A stretch of DNA of 64,000 nucleotides from Geothrix sp. 21YS21S-4 (GTDB lineage Bacteria; Acidobacteriota; Holophagae; Holophagales; Holophagaceae), in the NCBI RefSeq assembly GCF_030845995.1, contig NZ_CP132719.1, positions 868,001 to 932,000 of the forward strand, read 5' to 3'. The translations under genes and the position numbers were made by a program. Numbering within the stretch: position 1 is the stretch's first letter; the number at the start of each line of letters is the position of its first letter. The notes under the pieces were generated by a model, which was given only the letters and a program-made list of their open reading frames with translations, searched no databases and was not told the DNA's origin. Positions 44,904 through 53,321 of this stretch are shown piece after piece.

Positions 44904-44932
44904 ATCGGTGTTTATCCGTATTCATCGGCGGC
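44904..44932. repeat. Right arm of the dispersed inverted repeat flanking the cassette array
   Basis: atcggtgtttatccgtattc and the following bases are the inverted partner of the arm at 40996-41027 (about 20 of 29 positions agree). The 140 bases between the last cassette stop and this arm show no feature I can support. Confidence 0.65.
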
Positions 44933-44960
44933 TTATTCTTGCTTTTCAATTTATAAACAA

Positions 44961-44994
44961 TTCGAGGAAGGCTTGGAGGGCCTTCCCCGAATCC
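44961..44994 (-). terminator. Terminator hairpin after the di-haem oxidoreductase gene
   Basis: attcgaggaaggc pairs with gccttccccgaat around a short loop, giving a stem of about 12 bp. The minus-strand downstream side is A/T-rich. It closes the minus-strand iron operon. Confidence 0.65.
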
Positions 44995-45030
44995 TACGCA
45001 TGTCCCAGTAGACTGATTTTCGGTTGTTGT

Positions 45031-46479
45031 TTAGATCGCTTCCAAGAACTTGATCAGCGCTGCCCGCTGGCTCTTGGTCATGTTTCGGAAGGCTTCGCGG
45101 GAGGCGGTGCCTTCTCCGAAGTGCCAGAGGATGGCTTCTTCGAAGTTCCTTGCGCGGAGGTCGTGGAACATGTCGGTGTGGTTGGCGGCGATCTTCATCA
45201 GGCCACGGCCCCAGAGGGGGGTGGTCCGGAACAGGCGGGTGCGGCCTTTGTTCTCCTCGCCCATGTCGTGCATCAGGAGGTCGGTGTAGGGCCAGATCTT
45301 CTGGTTGGAGTAGCCGGGCATGGCGGCGTAGGTGCCGGTGGTCCAGGAGGGCTTGTGGCACTCGTTGCACTTGGCGCTGAAGAACAGGTTCTTCCCTTCC
45401 TTGACGGTGGCGTCGTCCAGGTTCCGGGCGGCGGGCACGGCCAGGCCGCGGTGCCAGATCATGAAGTCCTTCACGTCGCTCTGGGTGATCTCTTCCGGCT
45501 GGTCGGCCAGGAGGTCCGCGGCGCCCGCCGCGTCGACGATGCCCAGCTCCAGCATCTTGTTCACCCACTCGGGCGTGAGGTAGTTCTTGGGCTTGTCCTT
45601 CCGGGTGAGGTTGAAAATGCTGTAGAGGGCGTTGATGCCGGGGCCGTTTTCCAGGGTGGCACGGGCGCAGTTGAACGTGAACTTGCCGAGGTGCGGCTTG
45701 CCGTCGAAGGGCTCGGTGATCCACGGTCCGTGCTGGCCCTTGATGGAGCCCGGCGCGGCCTGCTGCCGGTCGTATTCGGCCATGATCGTCTCGTCGGCGA
45801 TGGCGTCCAGCAACGCGGTGCCCGGGATTCCAATGGTCGCTTCCAGGCTGACCCGGTAGTTGTTGGGCAGCGGCAGGATGCAGTTGACCAGGGAGGCGGT
45901 CGGGGAGATCAGGGTCCCCTGGTACGGGAGGCCTTCGTTGTAGGGCGTGCCGTCGGGGTACTTGTTGTTGTAGGCGTCGACGAAGAGGTTCCAGGCGACG
46001 TCCACGCGCTCCACCGGCGGGATGAAGGGCGCGACGGCGTGGGTCTGCAGCATGTTGGTGAAGCCGGTGCAGATGCTTCCATCGGGGTTGTGGACGAACA
46101 CGAGGTAGCCGTTGCCGCTCTCCACGTTGAGGTCGGTCTGGCGCCGGCCGCGCCCATAGCCGGGGTGGCAGCTCACGCAGCTCTTCCGGATGTAGACGGG
46201 TCCGAGGCCCGAGAAGGGCGTGCCGTTGCCGATGACGTAGGGCGTGTCGAAGAACGCTTCGCCGCGGCGGAAGGCCGCCAGGTCGGTGACGGCGGGGGAG
46301 GGCTGCTGATAGCAGCTGGCGGTGGTGTTGAAGACGGTCCCCATGAGCCCGCCCGCGTAGTATTCCTCGGACAGGGCGGCGGGGGGCGCGGCGGGCTTCG
46401 CGTCGTCGGACGAATTGCAGGAGACCAGGAGGAGCGGGCCCAGGCACAGCGGAAGCAGAAGGCGCTGATCAAGTTTCAT
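45031..46479 (-). CDS. Di-haem oxidoreductase (DUF1111/thiol-oxidoreductase type), lipoprotein
   Basis: 482 residues. The N-terminus LCLGPLLLVSCNSS has a lipobox, so the protein is probably lipid-anchored. Two c-type haem motifs are visible: CVSCHPGYG (about residue 105) and CNECHKPSW (about 360). The segment RTTPLWGRGL with HDMGEENKGRTR matches the DUF1111 family, distantly related to di-haem cytochrome c peroxidases. The family is often encoded beside imelysin-like proteins, as here, and has been linked to iron acquisition; the reaction is unproven. It is the third gene of the operon. Confidence 0.88.
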   Translation of the reverse strand: MKLDQRLLLPLCLGPLLLVSCNSSDDAKPAAPPAALSEEYYAGGLMGTVFNTTASCYQQPSPAVTDLAAFRRGEAFFDTPYVIGNGTPFSGLGPVYIRKSCVSCHPGYGRGRRQTDLNVESGNGYLVFVHNPDGSICTGFTNMLQTHAVAPFIPPVERVDVAWNLFVDAYNNKYPDGTPYNEGLPYQGTLISPTASLVNCILPLPNNYRVSLEATIGIPGTALLDAIADETIMAEYDRQQAAPGSIKGQHGPWITEPFDGKPHLGKFTFNCARATLENGPGINALYSIFNLTRKDKPKNYLTPEWVNKMLELGIVDAAGAADLLADQPEEITQSDVKDFMIWHRGLAVPAARNLDDATVKEGKNLFFSAKCNECHKPSWTTGTYAAMPGYSNQKIWPYTDLLMHDMGEENKGRTRLFRTTPLWGRGLMKIAANHTDMFHDLRARNFEEAILWHFGEGTASREAFRNMTKSQRAALIKFLEAI

Positions 46480-46543
46480 AGCAGAATCCCATCGAGGAAA
46501 AGGGAGGGCGGGCCCAGGTTCGGCTCCGCCCTCCTGGATCGCG

Positions 46544-47680
46544 TTAGATGAGTGCCCGGACCTTGATCAGGGAGGTCCGCAGGTCGTTGCAGGCCGCGAT
46601 GGCGGCCACCACCTTGGGATCGGTCGCGCTGAGGCGATCCTCGAAGCGGCCCATGGCGCCGATGGCGGTGATGGCGGCGGAGATGCGGGTGCGGATTTCG
46701 GCATCCAGCCCCGAGTTCTTCGCGGCCACGAACACGGTCAGCCCCTTGTTGCGGGTGCTTGCGTCCACGCCGCCGAGGTAGGTGTTTTCGACGCTGCGGA
46801 TGTTGTTCTGGAAGTCGAGGGTGGAGTTCCAGCTGTACCAGGATTCCACGTCGAGGATGTTGCCGGTCGCGGCCGGGCCGGCGATCTTCGCGTTGCCCAC
46901 TTCCTCGGAGATGTCGATGCAGCCCTGTAGGACGGTTCCCAGGGCGGCCGCGGGGGAGGAGAACCGGCTGACCGCGCTTCCCTGTCCGGCTTTGATCATC
47001 TCGTCGCTGTAGGGGAGGCTGGGAATGGAGATGCCCGCCTGGGTCAGGAACGCCTGCTTCTGGGCGGAAACCTTCGTGAAGCCGGCCCAGCTGGCTTCGA
47101 GCGTGATGGAGTCGTCCCTCAGCACTTCGGAAACCGCCTTCACGTAGGTGATCTCGGCGGCGGAGGGCAGGCCCGCGTTGGCCGCCGTCCGGGGCGCGCC
47201 GTTGCGGAAGAGGACGTACTCGATGGCGTGGAAGCCCTTGAGCGTCTCGTCGTAGTTGTTCCTCACGTAGGCGGCGTTGAAGCCCGTGATGGACCCGTTG
47301 GCGATCTTGGCCAATTCCTGGTCCAGCTTGTTCTTGTCCAGAGGCCAGGAATCCAGGGCGGGATCGAGGCTGTAGTAGTCCGCGGGGCCGAACAGGAAGG
47401 CCTCGCTCTTCTCCCACTGCTCGCGGGTCGCGGCCCAACGGTCGCAGGCGGTCTGCACGTCGGCCGCGGTGATGCCGGGGCCGAAGGTCTGGCAGGCCGC
47501 CGCCAGGGCCGTGGCCTGGTCCGACATGCTGCGGTAGGTGGGGATCACGGTGGTGTTGGTGAAACCATCCAGTAGGGACACGGTGTCGACGGGGGTCTCC
47601 GCCGTCTTGGAACTGCTGCTGCAGGCCAGGCCGAACACCAACGAGACTGCGGCCAACGGGGCGAAATAGCGTTTGTGCAT
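46544..47680 (-). CDS. Imelysin-like (M75) lipoprotein
   Basis: 378 residues. The ATG at 47680 has aaggag upstream; the ATG at 47695 lies in that ribosome-binding sequence. Lipobox at LVFGLACSSSS. The imelysin GxHxxE motif is present as LKGFHAIEYVLF (about residue 125). Helical bundle with Asp/Glu-rich segments such as WEKSEAFLFGPADYYSLDP. Imelysin-like proteins are iron-regulated and implicated in iron uptake; peptidase activity is doubtful. It lies between the porin and the di-haem oxidoreductase genes with short spacers, so one operon is likely. Confidence 0.88.
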   Translation of the reverse strand: MHKRYFAPLAAVSLVFGLACSSSSKTAETPVDTVSLLDGFTNTTVIPTYRSMSDQATALAAACQTFGPGITAADVQTACDRWAATREQWEKSEAFLFGPADYYSLDPALDSWPLDKNKLDQELAKIANGSITGFNAAYVRNNYDETLKGFHAIEYVLFRNGAPRTAANAGLPSAAEITYVKAVSEVLRDDSITLEASWAGFTKVSAQKQAFLTQAGISIPSLPYSDEMIKAGQGSAVSRFSSPAAALGTVLQGCIDISEEVGNAKIAGPAATGNILDVESWYSWNSTLDFQNNIRSVENTYLGGVDASTRNKGLTVFVAAKNSGLDAEIRTRISAAITAIGAMGRFEDRLSATDPKVVAAIAACNDLRTSLIKVRALI

Positions 47681-47709
47681 GATGAACTCCTTCAATGGGT
47701 GAAAAAGGG

Positions 47710-48993
47710 TTAGAACATTCCTGCGAACATCACTCCAAGCGAAATGGTGTTTTCGGATTTATAGGGTTCTTTGAAAATGCGCTTTGAATATTCGCCCTTC
47801 AAAACGATCTTGTCGGTGGCGAAATAGTTGAAGCCGGCGGTGGCGACCTTCCTGGAATAGCGGGAATCCGCGAGGATCCCGGGTTCCGTTTTCTGCATGG
47901 AGTTGTAGTACTCGTACCGCACGAAGGGGTAGAGCTGGGAAGGGCCGCGCCCGTAGAACACGTCGTAGCCGGCTTCGATTCCGTAGGTCGTGGCGCCCGA
48001 CGCCACGTTGTCCCGGGGCGAGGCCGACAGCCCCGGCAGGGATTTGTTGATGGCCGAGATCTCCTTGGAATCCCCCAGGCTTCCGAAGACGGAATTCACC
48101 CGCACGATCAGGCCGTGCTTGTTGTACTGCGCGTCGAAGGCGCCGATGGTGACGTTGCCGTCCAGCCCCTTGTACCGGTCGTACTTCAGGCTGTTCGCGG
48201 CGCTCTGGCCGGCATACCCGCTGAGCGCAAGGGAGAGGCCGTCCAGGGGGCGGTGCTCCACGCGGAAAGCGGCCGCCCAGCTGGAGGCGATGTTGTATTC
48301 GTAGGGCGACCCGCTGCCGCCCTTGATCCACTGGGACGACCCGAAGCCTTCCGCGCGGAGGCCGTTGACCAGGAGGATCTGATATTTGAAATGCTTCGTC
48401 TTGCCCCAGAACTCGATGCCGTTCTCGTGCCAGGTGAGGGGCAGGATCCGGTTCTCGCCTTCCGGCCGCAGCACGGTGAAGTACTGGTTCGGCAGATGGT
48501 TCGAATTCGTGCGGCCCACGGGGACGACCAGATGGCCGAAGCGGACATGGGCCCGGTCGGAAAAGGTCTTCTCCAGCCAGAACTGCTCCAGCACCACCTC
48601 GCCGCCGCGCTCGATCTCGTGTTCGAATTCGCCCGCCTCCTCGTTCTCCATTTCCAGCGCGGAGCCGGAGCCGCCGTGCTCGAATTCCACTTCGGTGGAG
48701 AACTTCCAGCTGTTCCCGAAGTCGTAGGAGGCGAACAGCACGAAATGCGGGATATCGGTGATCCCGCGGTTCTCCTTGCCAAACTTTTCCGGGTAGTTGT
48801 AGCGGTTCACGTCCGCCGAATAATCGAAGTGCTGGTACACCAGCTCGCCATATCCGCCCAGGATCAGCTTCTTGGCCGGACCTTGCGGTTCGTCCGCAAA
48901 AAGGTGGGGAGCGCACAGGAATACGGGCGCGAGCAGCGATAAACGGGCAAAGCGAGTTCTGGGGCCCTCATAAGGGCCTCTCGGCTTTTTCAT
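47710..48993 (-). CDS. Outer-membrane porin
   Basis: 427 residues with a long basic N-region and signal peptide (LLAPVFLCAPHLFA). The mature protein begins KKLILGGYGELVYQHFDYSA and alternates strand residues with Gly/Asp/Asn turns throughout, ending SLGVMFAGMF with a C-terminal Phe. This matches phosphate-selective-porin-like or general outer-membrane channels. A stretch rich in Glu (ENEEAGEFEHEIERGGE, about residues 115-131) may be an extracellular cation-binding loop, which would suit iron. It is first in the operon, with palindromes upstream. Confidence 0.8.
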   Translation of the reverse strand: MKKPRGPYEGPRTRFARLSLLAPVFLCAPHLFADEPQGPAKKLILGGYGELVYQHFDYSADVNRYNYPEKFGKENRGITDIPHFVLFASYDFGNSWKFSTEVEFEHGGSGSALEMENEEAGEFEHEIERGGEVVLEQFWLEKTFSDRAHVRFGHLVVPVGRTNSNHLPNQYFTVLRPEGENRILPLTWHENGIEFWGKTKHFKYQILLVNGLRAEGFGSSQWIKGGSGSPYEYNIASSWAAAFRVEHRPLDGLSLALSGYAGQSAANSLKYDRYKGLDGNVTIGAFDAQYNKHGLIVRVNSVFGSLGDSKEISAINKSLPGLSASPRDNVASGATTYGIEAGYDVFYGRGPSQLYPFVRYEYYNSMQKTEPGILADSRYSRKVATAGFNYFATDKIVLKGEYSKRIFKEPYKSENTISLGVMFAGMF

Positions 48994-49074
48994 GTTCAGG
49001 TTCCTTCCCAGGCCTTGGATCAGGCGGAATCGTCGTGCGATTGCGGAGGATTTAGGAGGCTGGTCAATAGAGAA

Positions 49075-49148
49075 TGAGACCGAGTCTTAATATCCTCTTG
49101 CCGTGTTGGGCATACAAGACCGAGGGGTTGGGATGTGATTTCAATCAC
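49075..49148 (-). promoter_or_regulatory. Palindrome pair before the porin/imelysin operon
   Basis: TGAGACCGAGTCTTA (49075-49089) and GTGATTTCAATCAC (49135-49148, perfect 6-base arms) lie 82 and 142 bases upstream of the porin start. Both have counterparts before the haem operon, in the same order relative to the gene. The rest of this 283-base gap holds nothing else I can support. Confidence 0.5.
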
Positions 49149-49276
49149 CTGATGAATTAAATCTATGGCCCGGCCTTCCCGCCGAGGCGGGCATATCCCG
49201 GCGGCCGAACGCGGAAAAGCTCCGGCCCCGCCTCGCGAAAGGGCCGGCTTCCCCGCGTCCGGAAGGCGCGCCGAAT

Positions 49277-50098
49277 TTAGCTCCGGGGCTCGCCCGGGGA
49301 AGGGCGCTCCAGCCCCATATAGACTTCCGGCCTCCGGTCCCTCAGCGCCGGGAATCGTTCGCGCCAGGCCCTGAGGGCGGAAAGGTCGATGTCGCCCACC
49401 ACCAGGCCTTCGGCGGCGTCGCCCTTCGCGACGGCTTCGCCGAAGGCGTCGTGGATGGCGGAGGCACCGGGATAGTCGAGGCCGAGGGCATCGCGTCCCA
49501 CGCGGTTGGCGCCGCACACGGCCATCTGGTTTTCGATGGCCCGGGCGGCGAGGAGGGTGGACCAGGCGGAGATCCGCCGCGCAGGCCAGTTGGCGGGGAT
49601 GAAGACGATCTCGGCGCCTTGGGCGGCCAACGCGCGGAAGGGCTCGGGGAAGCGCAGGTCGTAGCAGATCTGGAGGCCGCAGGGGACGCCGTCGAGCTCG
49701 AACACGGGGCAGTCGCCGCCGCCGGTGTAGTGCTGATGCTCCTCGCCGTAGGAGAAGGGGTGGATCTTGCGATAGGCCGCCACCAGGGCGCCGTCGGGTC
49801 CGGTGACGAAGGCGGCGTTGCGCGGGTGGGGCGCGTGGGCCTCCACCGCGGAGCCCACGAGGTAGAGCCCGAATTCGCGCGACAGCGCGGCTACGGCGTC
49901 CGTGGTGGGGCCGGGAATGGATTCGGCGAAGGGCTCCGGCGCCATGGTGAAGCCCAGCGTGAACAGCTCCGGAAACACCGCCACCCGCGCCCCCGCCCGC
50001 GCCGCCGCCTCCGCGAAGCCCCGCGCCCGGGTCAGGTTCGCCGCCGGGTTCTGCCAGACCGTAGCCTGCTGGACGAGCGCGACGCGGAGCATGGTCAT
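49277..50098 (-). CDS. Carbon-nitrogen hydrolase (nitrilase superfamily amidase)
   Basis: 273 residues. The Glu-Lys-Cys triad is visible: Glu in VAVFPELFTLGF, Lys in AAYRKIHPFSYGEE and Cys in LQICYDLRFPEPFRAL. Length and motifs match small-amide hydrolases such as omega-amidase (YafV-like), which remove the amide of alpha-keto acid amides. The substrate is not certain. Two ATG codons (50098, 50092) are possible starts. The upstream gap to the FAD oxidoreductase holds a hairpin repeat. Confidence 0.9.
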   Translation of the reverse strand: MTMLRVALVQQATVWQNPAANLTRARGFAEAAARAGARVAVFPELFTLGFTMAPEPFAESIPGPTTDAVAALSREFGLYLVGSAVEAHAPHPRNAAFVTGPDGALVAAYRKIHPFSYGEEHQHYTGGGDCPVFELDGVPCGLQICYDLRFPEPFRALAAQGAEIVFIPANWPARRISAWSTLLAARAIENQMAVCGANRVGRDALGLDYPGASAIHDAFGEAVAKGDAAEGLVVGDIDLSALRAWRERFPALRDRRPEVYMGLERPSPGEPRS

Positions 50099-50123
50099 GG
50101 AGAGATCCTAGAGGACAAAGCAA

Positions 50124-50271
50124 CCGCGAAAGACGCGAAAAGGCGCGAAAGGGAAAAAGAAGAAAAGGATCACCGCCAAGGCGCCAAGAACGCCAAGAAA
50201 TGGCACCGTTGGGGTTCTCGGCAGCCATCCTTTTCTTTTTTTCGCGCCCTTTTTGCGTCTTTCGCGGTTAC
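50124..50271. repeat. Nested hairpin repeat (CGCGAAAGACG arms with CACCAAG-like core)
   Basis: aaccgcgaaagacgcgaaaa and tttgcgtctttcgcggtta form outer arms. Between them, caccgccaaggcgccaagaa resembles the CACCAAG family. One repeat type appears to sit inside another. Confidence 0.75.
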
Positions 50272-50272
50272 T

Positions 50273-51340
50273 TCAGCTTTTGAACCGGGCGGGGTCCAGC
50301 GGTCCCGCGGTGGTCTTCCGCAGGTAGCAGTCGGCGGCGAGCTGGCCGACGGCGAGGCCGCTGGTCATGCCGTGGCCGCCGAGGCCGGCGGACCAGAAGA
50401 GGCGGGGGTTCCAGGGGTCCCAGCCGATGGCGAAGCGGCGGTCGGGGACGAAGGTCCGCAGGCCGGTCCAGTAGCGGGTGACGGGGCGGTCCGCGAGTTC
50501 CGGCGCCAGTTCCCGCAGGCTGGCGTAGAGGCCTTCGAGCACGGTGGGATCCGTATCCGGCTGGCGTCCGCGCGGGGGCAGGGGCGCGGCGGCCTCCTCG
50601 CAGGGGCACATCAGGACGCCGCCGCTTTCGGGGCGCAGGTAGAAGGGGCGGTCCACCCACCAAGCCCAGGGATCCTGCTGGGCGTGGGCGGCGGCGCTCC
50701 ACACCAGGGAGCGGCGGAGGGGCGTGAAGGCGAGCTGCGATTCGGCCTGGGCGCCCAGTTCTCCGGCCCAGGCGCCCGCGGCGATGGCGACGGTCTTCGC
50801 GCGAAGGGGGCCGCGGTCGGTGTCCAGGTCGAAGCCGTCTTCCGTCGGCCGCAGGGCGGTGACCGCGCAGCCGAAGCGCAGATCCGCGCCGCCGGCCCGG
50901 GCGCCCTCGGCGCAGGTCCGCAGGAGCCCCGCGATGTCGATGACGCCATCCGCGGGGATCGCCAAGTGCTCCGCGGCCTTCAGGCCGGGCAGGGGGATGC
51001 CCGCGCCGCGGTGGACCTCCACGCCATGGCGGGCGGCCTCGGCCTCGAAGGCGTCGAGGGGGCCGGCTTCCGCGCTCACCAGCAATCCGCCGCCCTCGGT
51101 CATCAGGCCCGCTTCCGCGAGGCGGCGGCGCCCTTCCACCGTGAGGGCCGTGTGCTCGTCCCGGCCGGTGAGGGACCGCGCCACGGCGGCATTGTGCCCG
51201 CTGGCGTAGGTGCCGGGCTGATCCTCCCGCTCCAGGAGGACGATGCCGCGCTGGCCCGCCCGGGCCAGGTGGAAGGCGAGGCTCAGGCCGGCGATCCCGC
51301 CGCCGATGATCACCACGTCCGCCGATTCCGCCGCGCCCAT
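50273..51340 (-). CDS. FAD-dependent amine/amino-acid oxidoreductase (DAO family)
   Basis: 355 residues. The N-terminal Rossmann motif ADVVIIGGGIAGLSLAFHLA binds FAD. SGHNAAVARSL and, near the C-terminus, LFWSAGLGGHGMTSGLAVG match the glycine/D-amino-acid/sarcosine oxidase family. TGLRTFVPDRRFAIGWDP is the usual substrate-side stretch. The substrate cannot be named from sequence. It may be co-transcribed with the downstream amidase, though a 175-base hairpin-containing gap separates them. Confidence 0.85.
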   Translation of the reverse strand: MGAAESADVVIIGGGIAGLSLAFHLARAGQRGIVLLEREDQPGTYASGHNAAVARSLTGRDEHTALTVEGRRRLAEAGLMTEGGGLLVSAEAGPLDAFEAEAARHGVEVHRGAGIPLPGLKAAEHLAIPADGVIDIAGLLRTCAEGARAGGADLRFGCAVTALRPTEDGFDLDTDRGPLRAKTVAIAAGAWAGELGAQAESQLAFTPLRRSLVWSAAAHAQQDPWAWWVDRPFYLRPESGGVLMCPCEEAAAPLPPRGRQPDTDPTVLEGLYASLRELAPELADRPVTRYWTGLRTFVPDRRFAIGWDPWNPRLFWSAGLGGHGMTSGLAVGQLAADCYLRKTTAGPLDPARFKS

Positions 51341-51462
51341 GCGTTCATCCTAGCGCCCCGGGCCTCTCCCCACGGGACGCCGCGGACCCTGTGACATCGA
51401 TCAAGGATTCCGTGTTTCCACACGGGTGGCAGGCCTATCATGGGGACTTCGGAGGTTCCTCC

Positions 51463-51861
51463 GTGCGGTCGATCCTGCGCGCCATCCTGGCCGTCGCGCT
51501 GCTCCTGGGCGGCGGGGCGGGGGACTGGGCGCCGGCGGCTTCCCGGGCGGCGCAGGCTCACGATTGCTGCTGCGGAGCGATGCCGCCCGCCGGAGCCGAG
51601 GACGCCTGTCCCTGCCCGCGGCCCGAGAATTCCCGCACGCCGCTCCGGGGCGCCTCTTCCGAGCGGTCCACGGTGGCCGTCCAGGCCGCCCTTTCGCAGA
51701 CGGAACAGGCCGAGCGCCGCGCCGAACCCCGGCCCGAGCCCGCCGGCTGGGACCGTGCCGCCGTGCCGATGGCCGGATCCGCCCTCCTGCCCACGGAGGG
51801 TCGGGGGCGCGACCCCGATCTGGGGCGGCATCTGGCCGCGTTGAGCACCTTCCGGATCTGA
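51463..51861 (+). CDS. Small exported Cys-rich protein, head of the metal-efflux operon
   Basis: 132 residues from a GTG at 51463, which has ggagg upstream; an ATG at 51391 would add 24 residues before the signal peptide. SILRAILAVALLLGGGAG is the hydrophobic core of a signal. The mature part begins with HDCCCGAMPPAGAEDACPCP, five Cys residues within 19 positions, then becomes low in order. I recognise no family. The Cys cluster next to a copper/silver efflux system suggests metal binding, as a chaperone or sensor, but this is inference from position and composition. Confidence 0.65.
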   Translation: MRSILRAILAVALLLGGGAGDWAPAASRAAQAHDCCCGAMPPAGAEDACPCPRPENSRTPLRGASSERSTVAVQAALSQTEQAERRAEPRPEPAGWDRAAVPMAGSALLPTEGRGRDPDLGRHLAALSTFRI

Positions 51862-51928
51862 CCGGAACCGAGCGAAGCCATGCCTGCCCGCGGGGCGGGC
51901 CGTTCCCTCGTTTCCTCTCGGAGATCCC

Positions 51929-53311
51929 ATGCGCGCCGCGTTGCGCCTGGTCCCGGCCCTGGTGCTCGCCGCGCCGGCCGGGGCGCAGGTCCCCCTTCCC
52001 GAATCCCCCTCTCCCGATCCCGTCCTCGAGGGCCTGCTGGCCGAGGCTCTGGGAGCCCATCCCGACCTCCAGAAGGCGGAAGCCGCGGTGCGGATGGAGC
52101 AGGAGCGCGTCCCCCAGGCGGGCGTTCTGCCCGATCCGTCGCTGTCCCTGGGCCTCCAGAACGACGGGTTCAAGGAACTGATGATCGGCAAGATGGAGAC
52201 CAGCTATTACAGCGTGGCCTTCACCCAGCCCTTCCCCTGGCCCGGCAAGCGGGGCCTGCGGAAAGAGGCCGCCGCCCTCGGGGTGGACCTGTCCGAGGCC
52301 TCCCGCCGCCGCGTGCAGCTCGGGCTGGAGGCGGACGTGCGCCGGGGCTACGCGGCGCTGCTGCTGGTGCGGGACCAGAAGCGGCTGCTGGACCAGCAGG
52401 CGGTGTTCCTGGAACAGGCCGAGCAACTGGCCCGCACCCGCTACGAGGTGGGGCAGGGAACCCAGGGCGACCTCCTCCGCGCGCAGTTGGAGCGCACCCG
52501 CCTTCAGCAATCCGCCTGGGCGCTGGAGGCGGAGGAGCGCACCGCCCTGGCGGTCCTGAACCGGCTGCGGCAGCATGAGCCCGCCGATCCCATCGCCACC
52601 GCTTCCCTTCTCGCCGACCTGCCGGAACCCGCGCTCCTGGCCCCTGCGGACGTGGAGACCCTCAGCCCCGAACTGGCGGGCGCCCGTGCCGGCGTGCGCC
52701 AGACGGAAAAGCTGCTGGACCTGGCGAAGCTGGACCGGCGGCCGGACTTTGCCGTCACCGCCGGGATCATGCCCCGGGGCAGCCTGGAGCCCATGTGGCA
52801 GGTGGGGGTGAGCATCTCGCTGCCCATCTACGGCCGCCACAAGCAGCAGCGGGCGGTGGCCGAGCACGAGCACCACCGCCAGGGGCAGGGCGCCGAGGTG
52901 GAATCCGTCCGCACCCTCCTCCGCCAGCGCACCGAGGAGCGCGCCATCCAGATCCAGCTCCTGCGCCGCACCCGGGACCTCTACCGCCAGGGCCTGCTGG
53001 TGCAGAGCGAGGCCGCTTTCAAGGCGGCGCTGGCCCAGTACGAGGGCGGACGCGGCGCCTTCCTGGGGGCCCTGGAGGCCCTGAACGGCTGGGTGGGCGA
53101 CCAGGGCGCCTATCTCCAGGCCCTGGCCCAACTCCAGGCCCAGCACATCGCCCTGCGGGAAGCCGCCCTCGGCCCCACCGCGCCCGTCACCGGCGGCGCC
53201 CTCGCCTCGGCCAGCCTGACCGGCGCCGCCGCCATGCCGTCCGCTTCCCGATCCGCCTCCGCCAAGGCCGGCCAAGCCTCCGAGGCCGGCCCCGCTTCCA
53301 TGAAGATGTAG
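51929..53311 (+). CDS. TolC-type outer-membrane efflux channel (CusC-like)
   Basis: 460 residues with a signal peptide (LVPALVLAAPAGAQ). Two outer-membrane-efflux repeats of long helices and strands are visible: AEAAVRMEQERVPQAGVLPDPSL with SYYSVAFTQPFPWPGKRGLR, and the second repeat with GVSISLPIYGRHKQQRAVAE. It would form the trimeric exit duct for the RND pump encoded downstream. The C-terminal tail is unusually rich in Ala, Ser and Met. It is 10 bases from the adaptor gene. Confidence 0.9.
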   Translation: MRAALRLVPALVLAAPAGAQVPLPESPSPDPVLEGLLAEALGAHPDLQKAEAAVRMEQERVPQAGVLPDPSLSLGLQNDGFKELMIGKMETSYYSVAFTQPFPWPGKRGLRKEAAALGVDLSEASRRRVQLGLEADVRRGYAALLLVRDQKRLLDQQAVFLEQAEQLARTRYEVGQGTQGDLLRAQLERTRLQQSAWALEAEERTALAVLNRLRQHEPADPIATASLLADLPEPALLAPADVETLSPELAGARAGVRQTEKLLDLAKLDRRPDFAVTAGIMPRGSLEPMWQVGVSISLPIYGRHKQQRAVAEHEHHRQGQGAEVESVRTLLRQRTEERAIQIQLLRRTRDLYRQGLLVQSEAAFKAALAQYEGGRGAFLGALEALNGWVGDQGAYLQALAQLQAQHIALREAALGPTAPVTGGALASASLTGAAAMPSASRSASAKAGQASEAGPASMKM

Positions 53312-53321
53312 GAGATCCGCC

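Noticed and set aside
40996-44932. Reading the two flanking repeat arms as attachment sites of a prophage or genomic island
   Set aside because: They are inverted, not direct, and belong to a repeat family found elsewhere; no phage integrase or structural gene is present.
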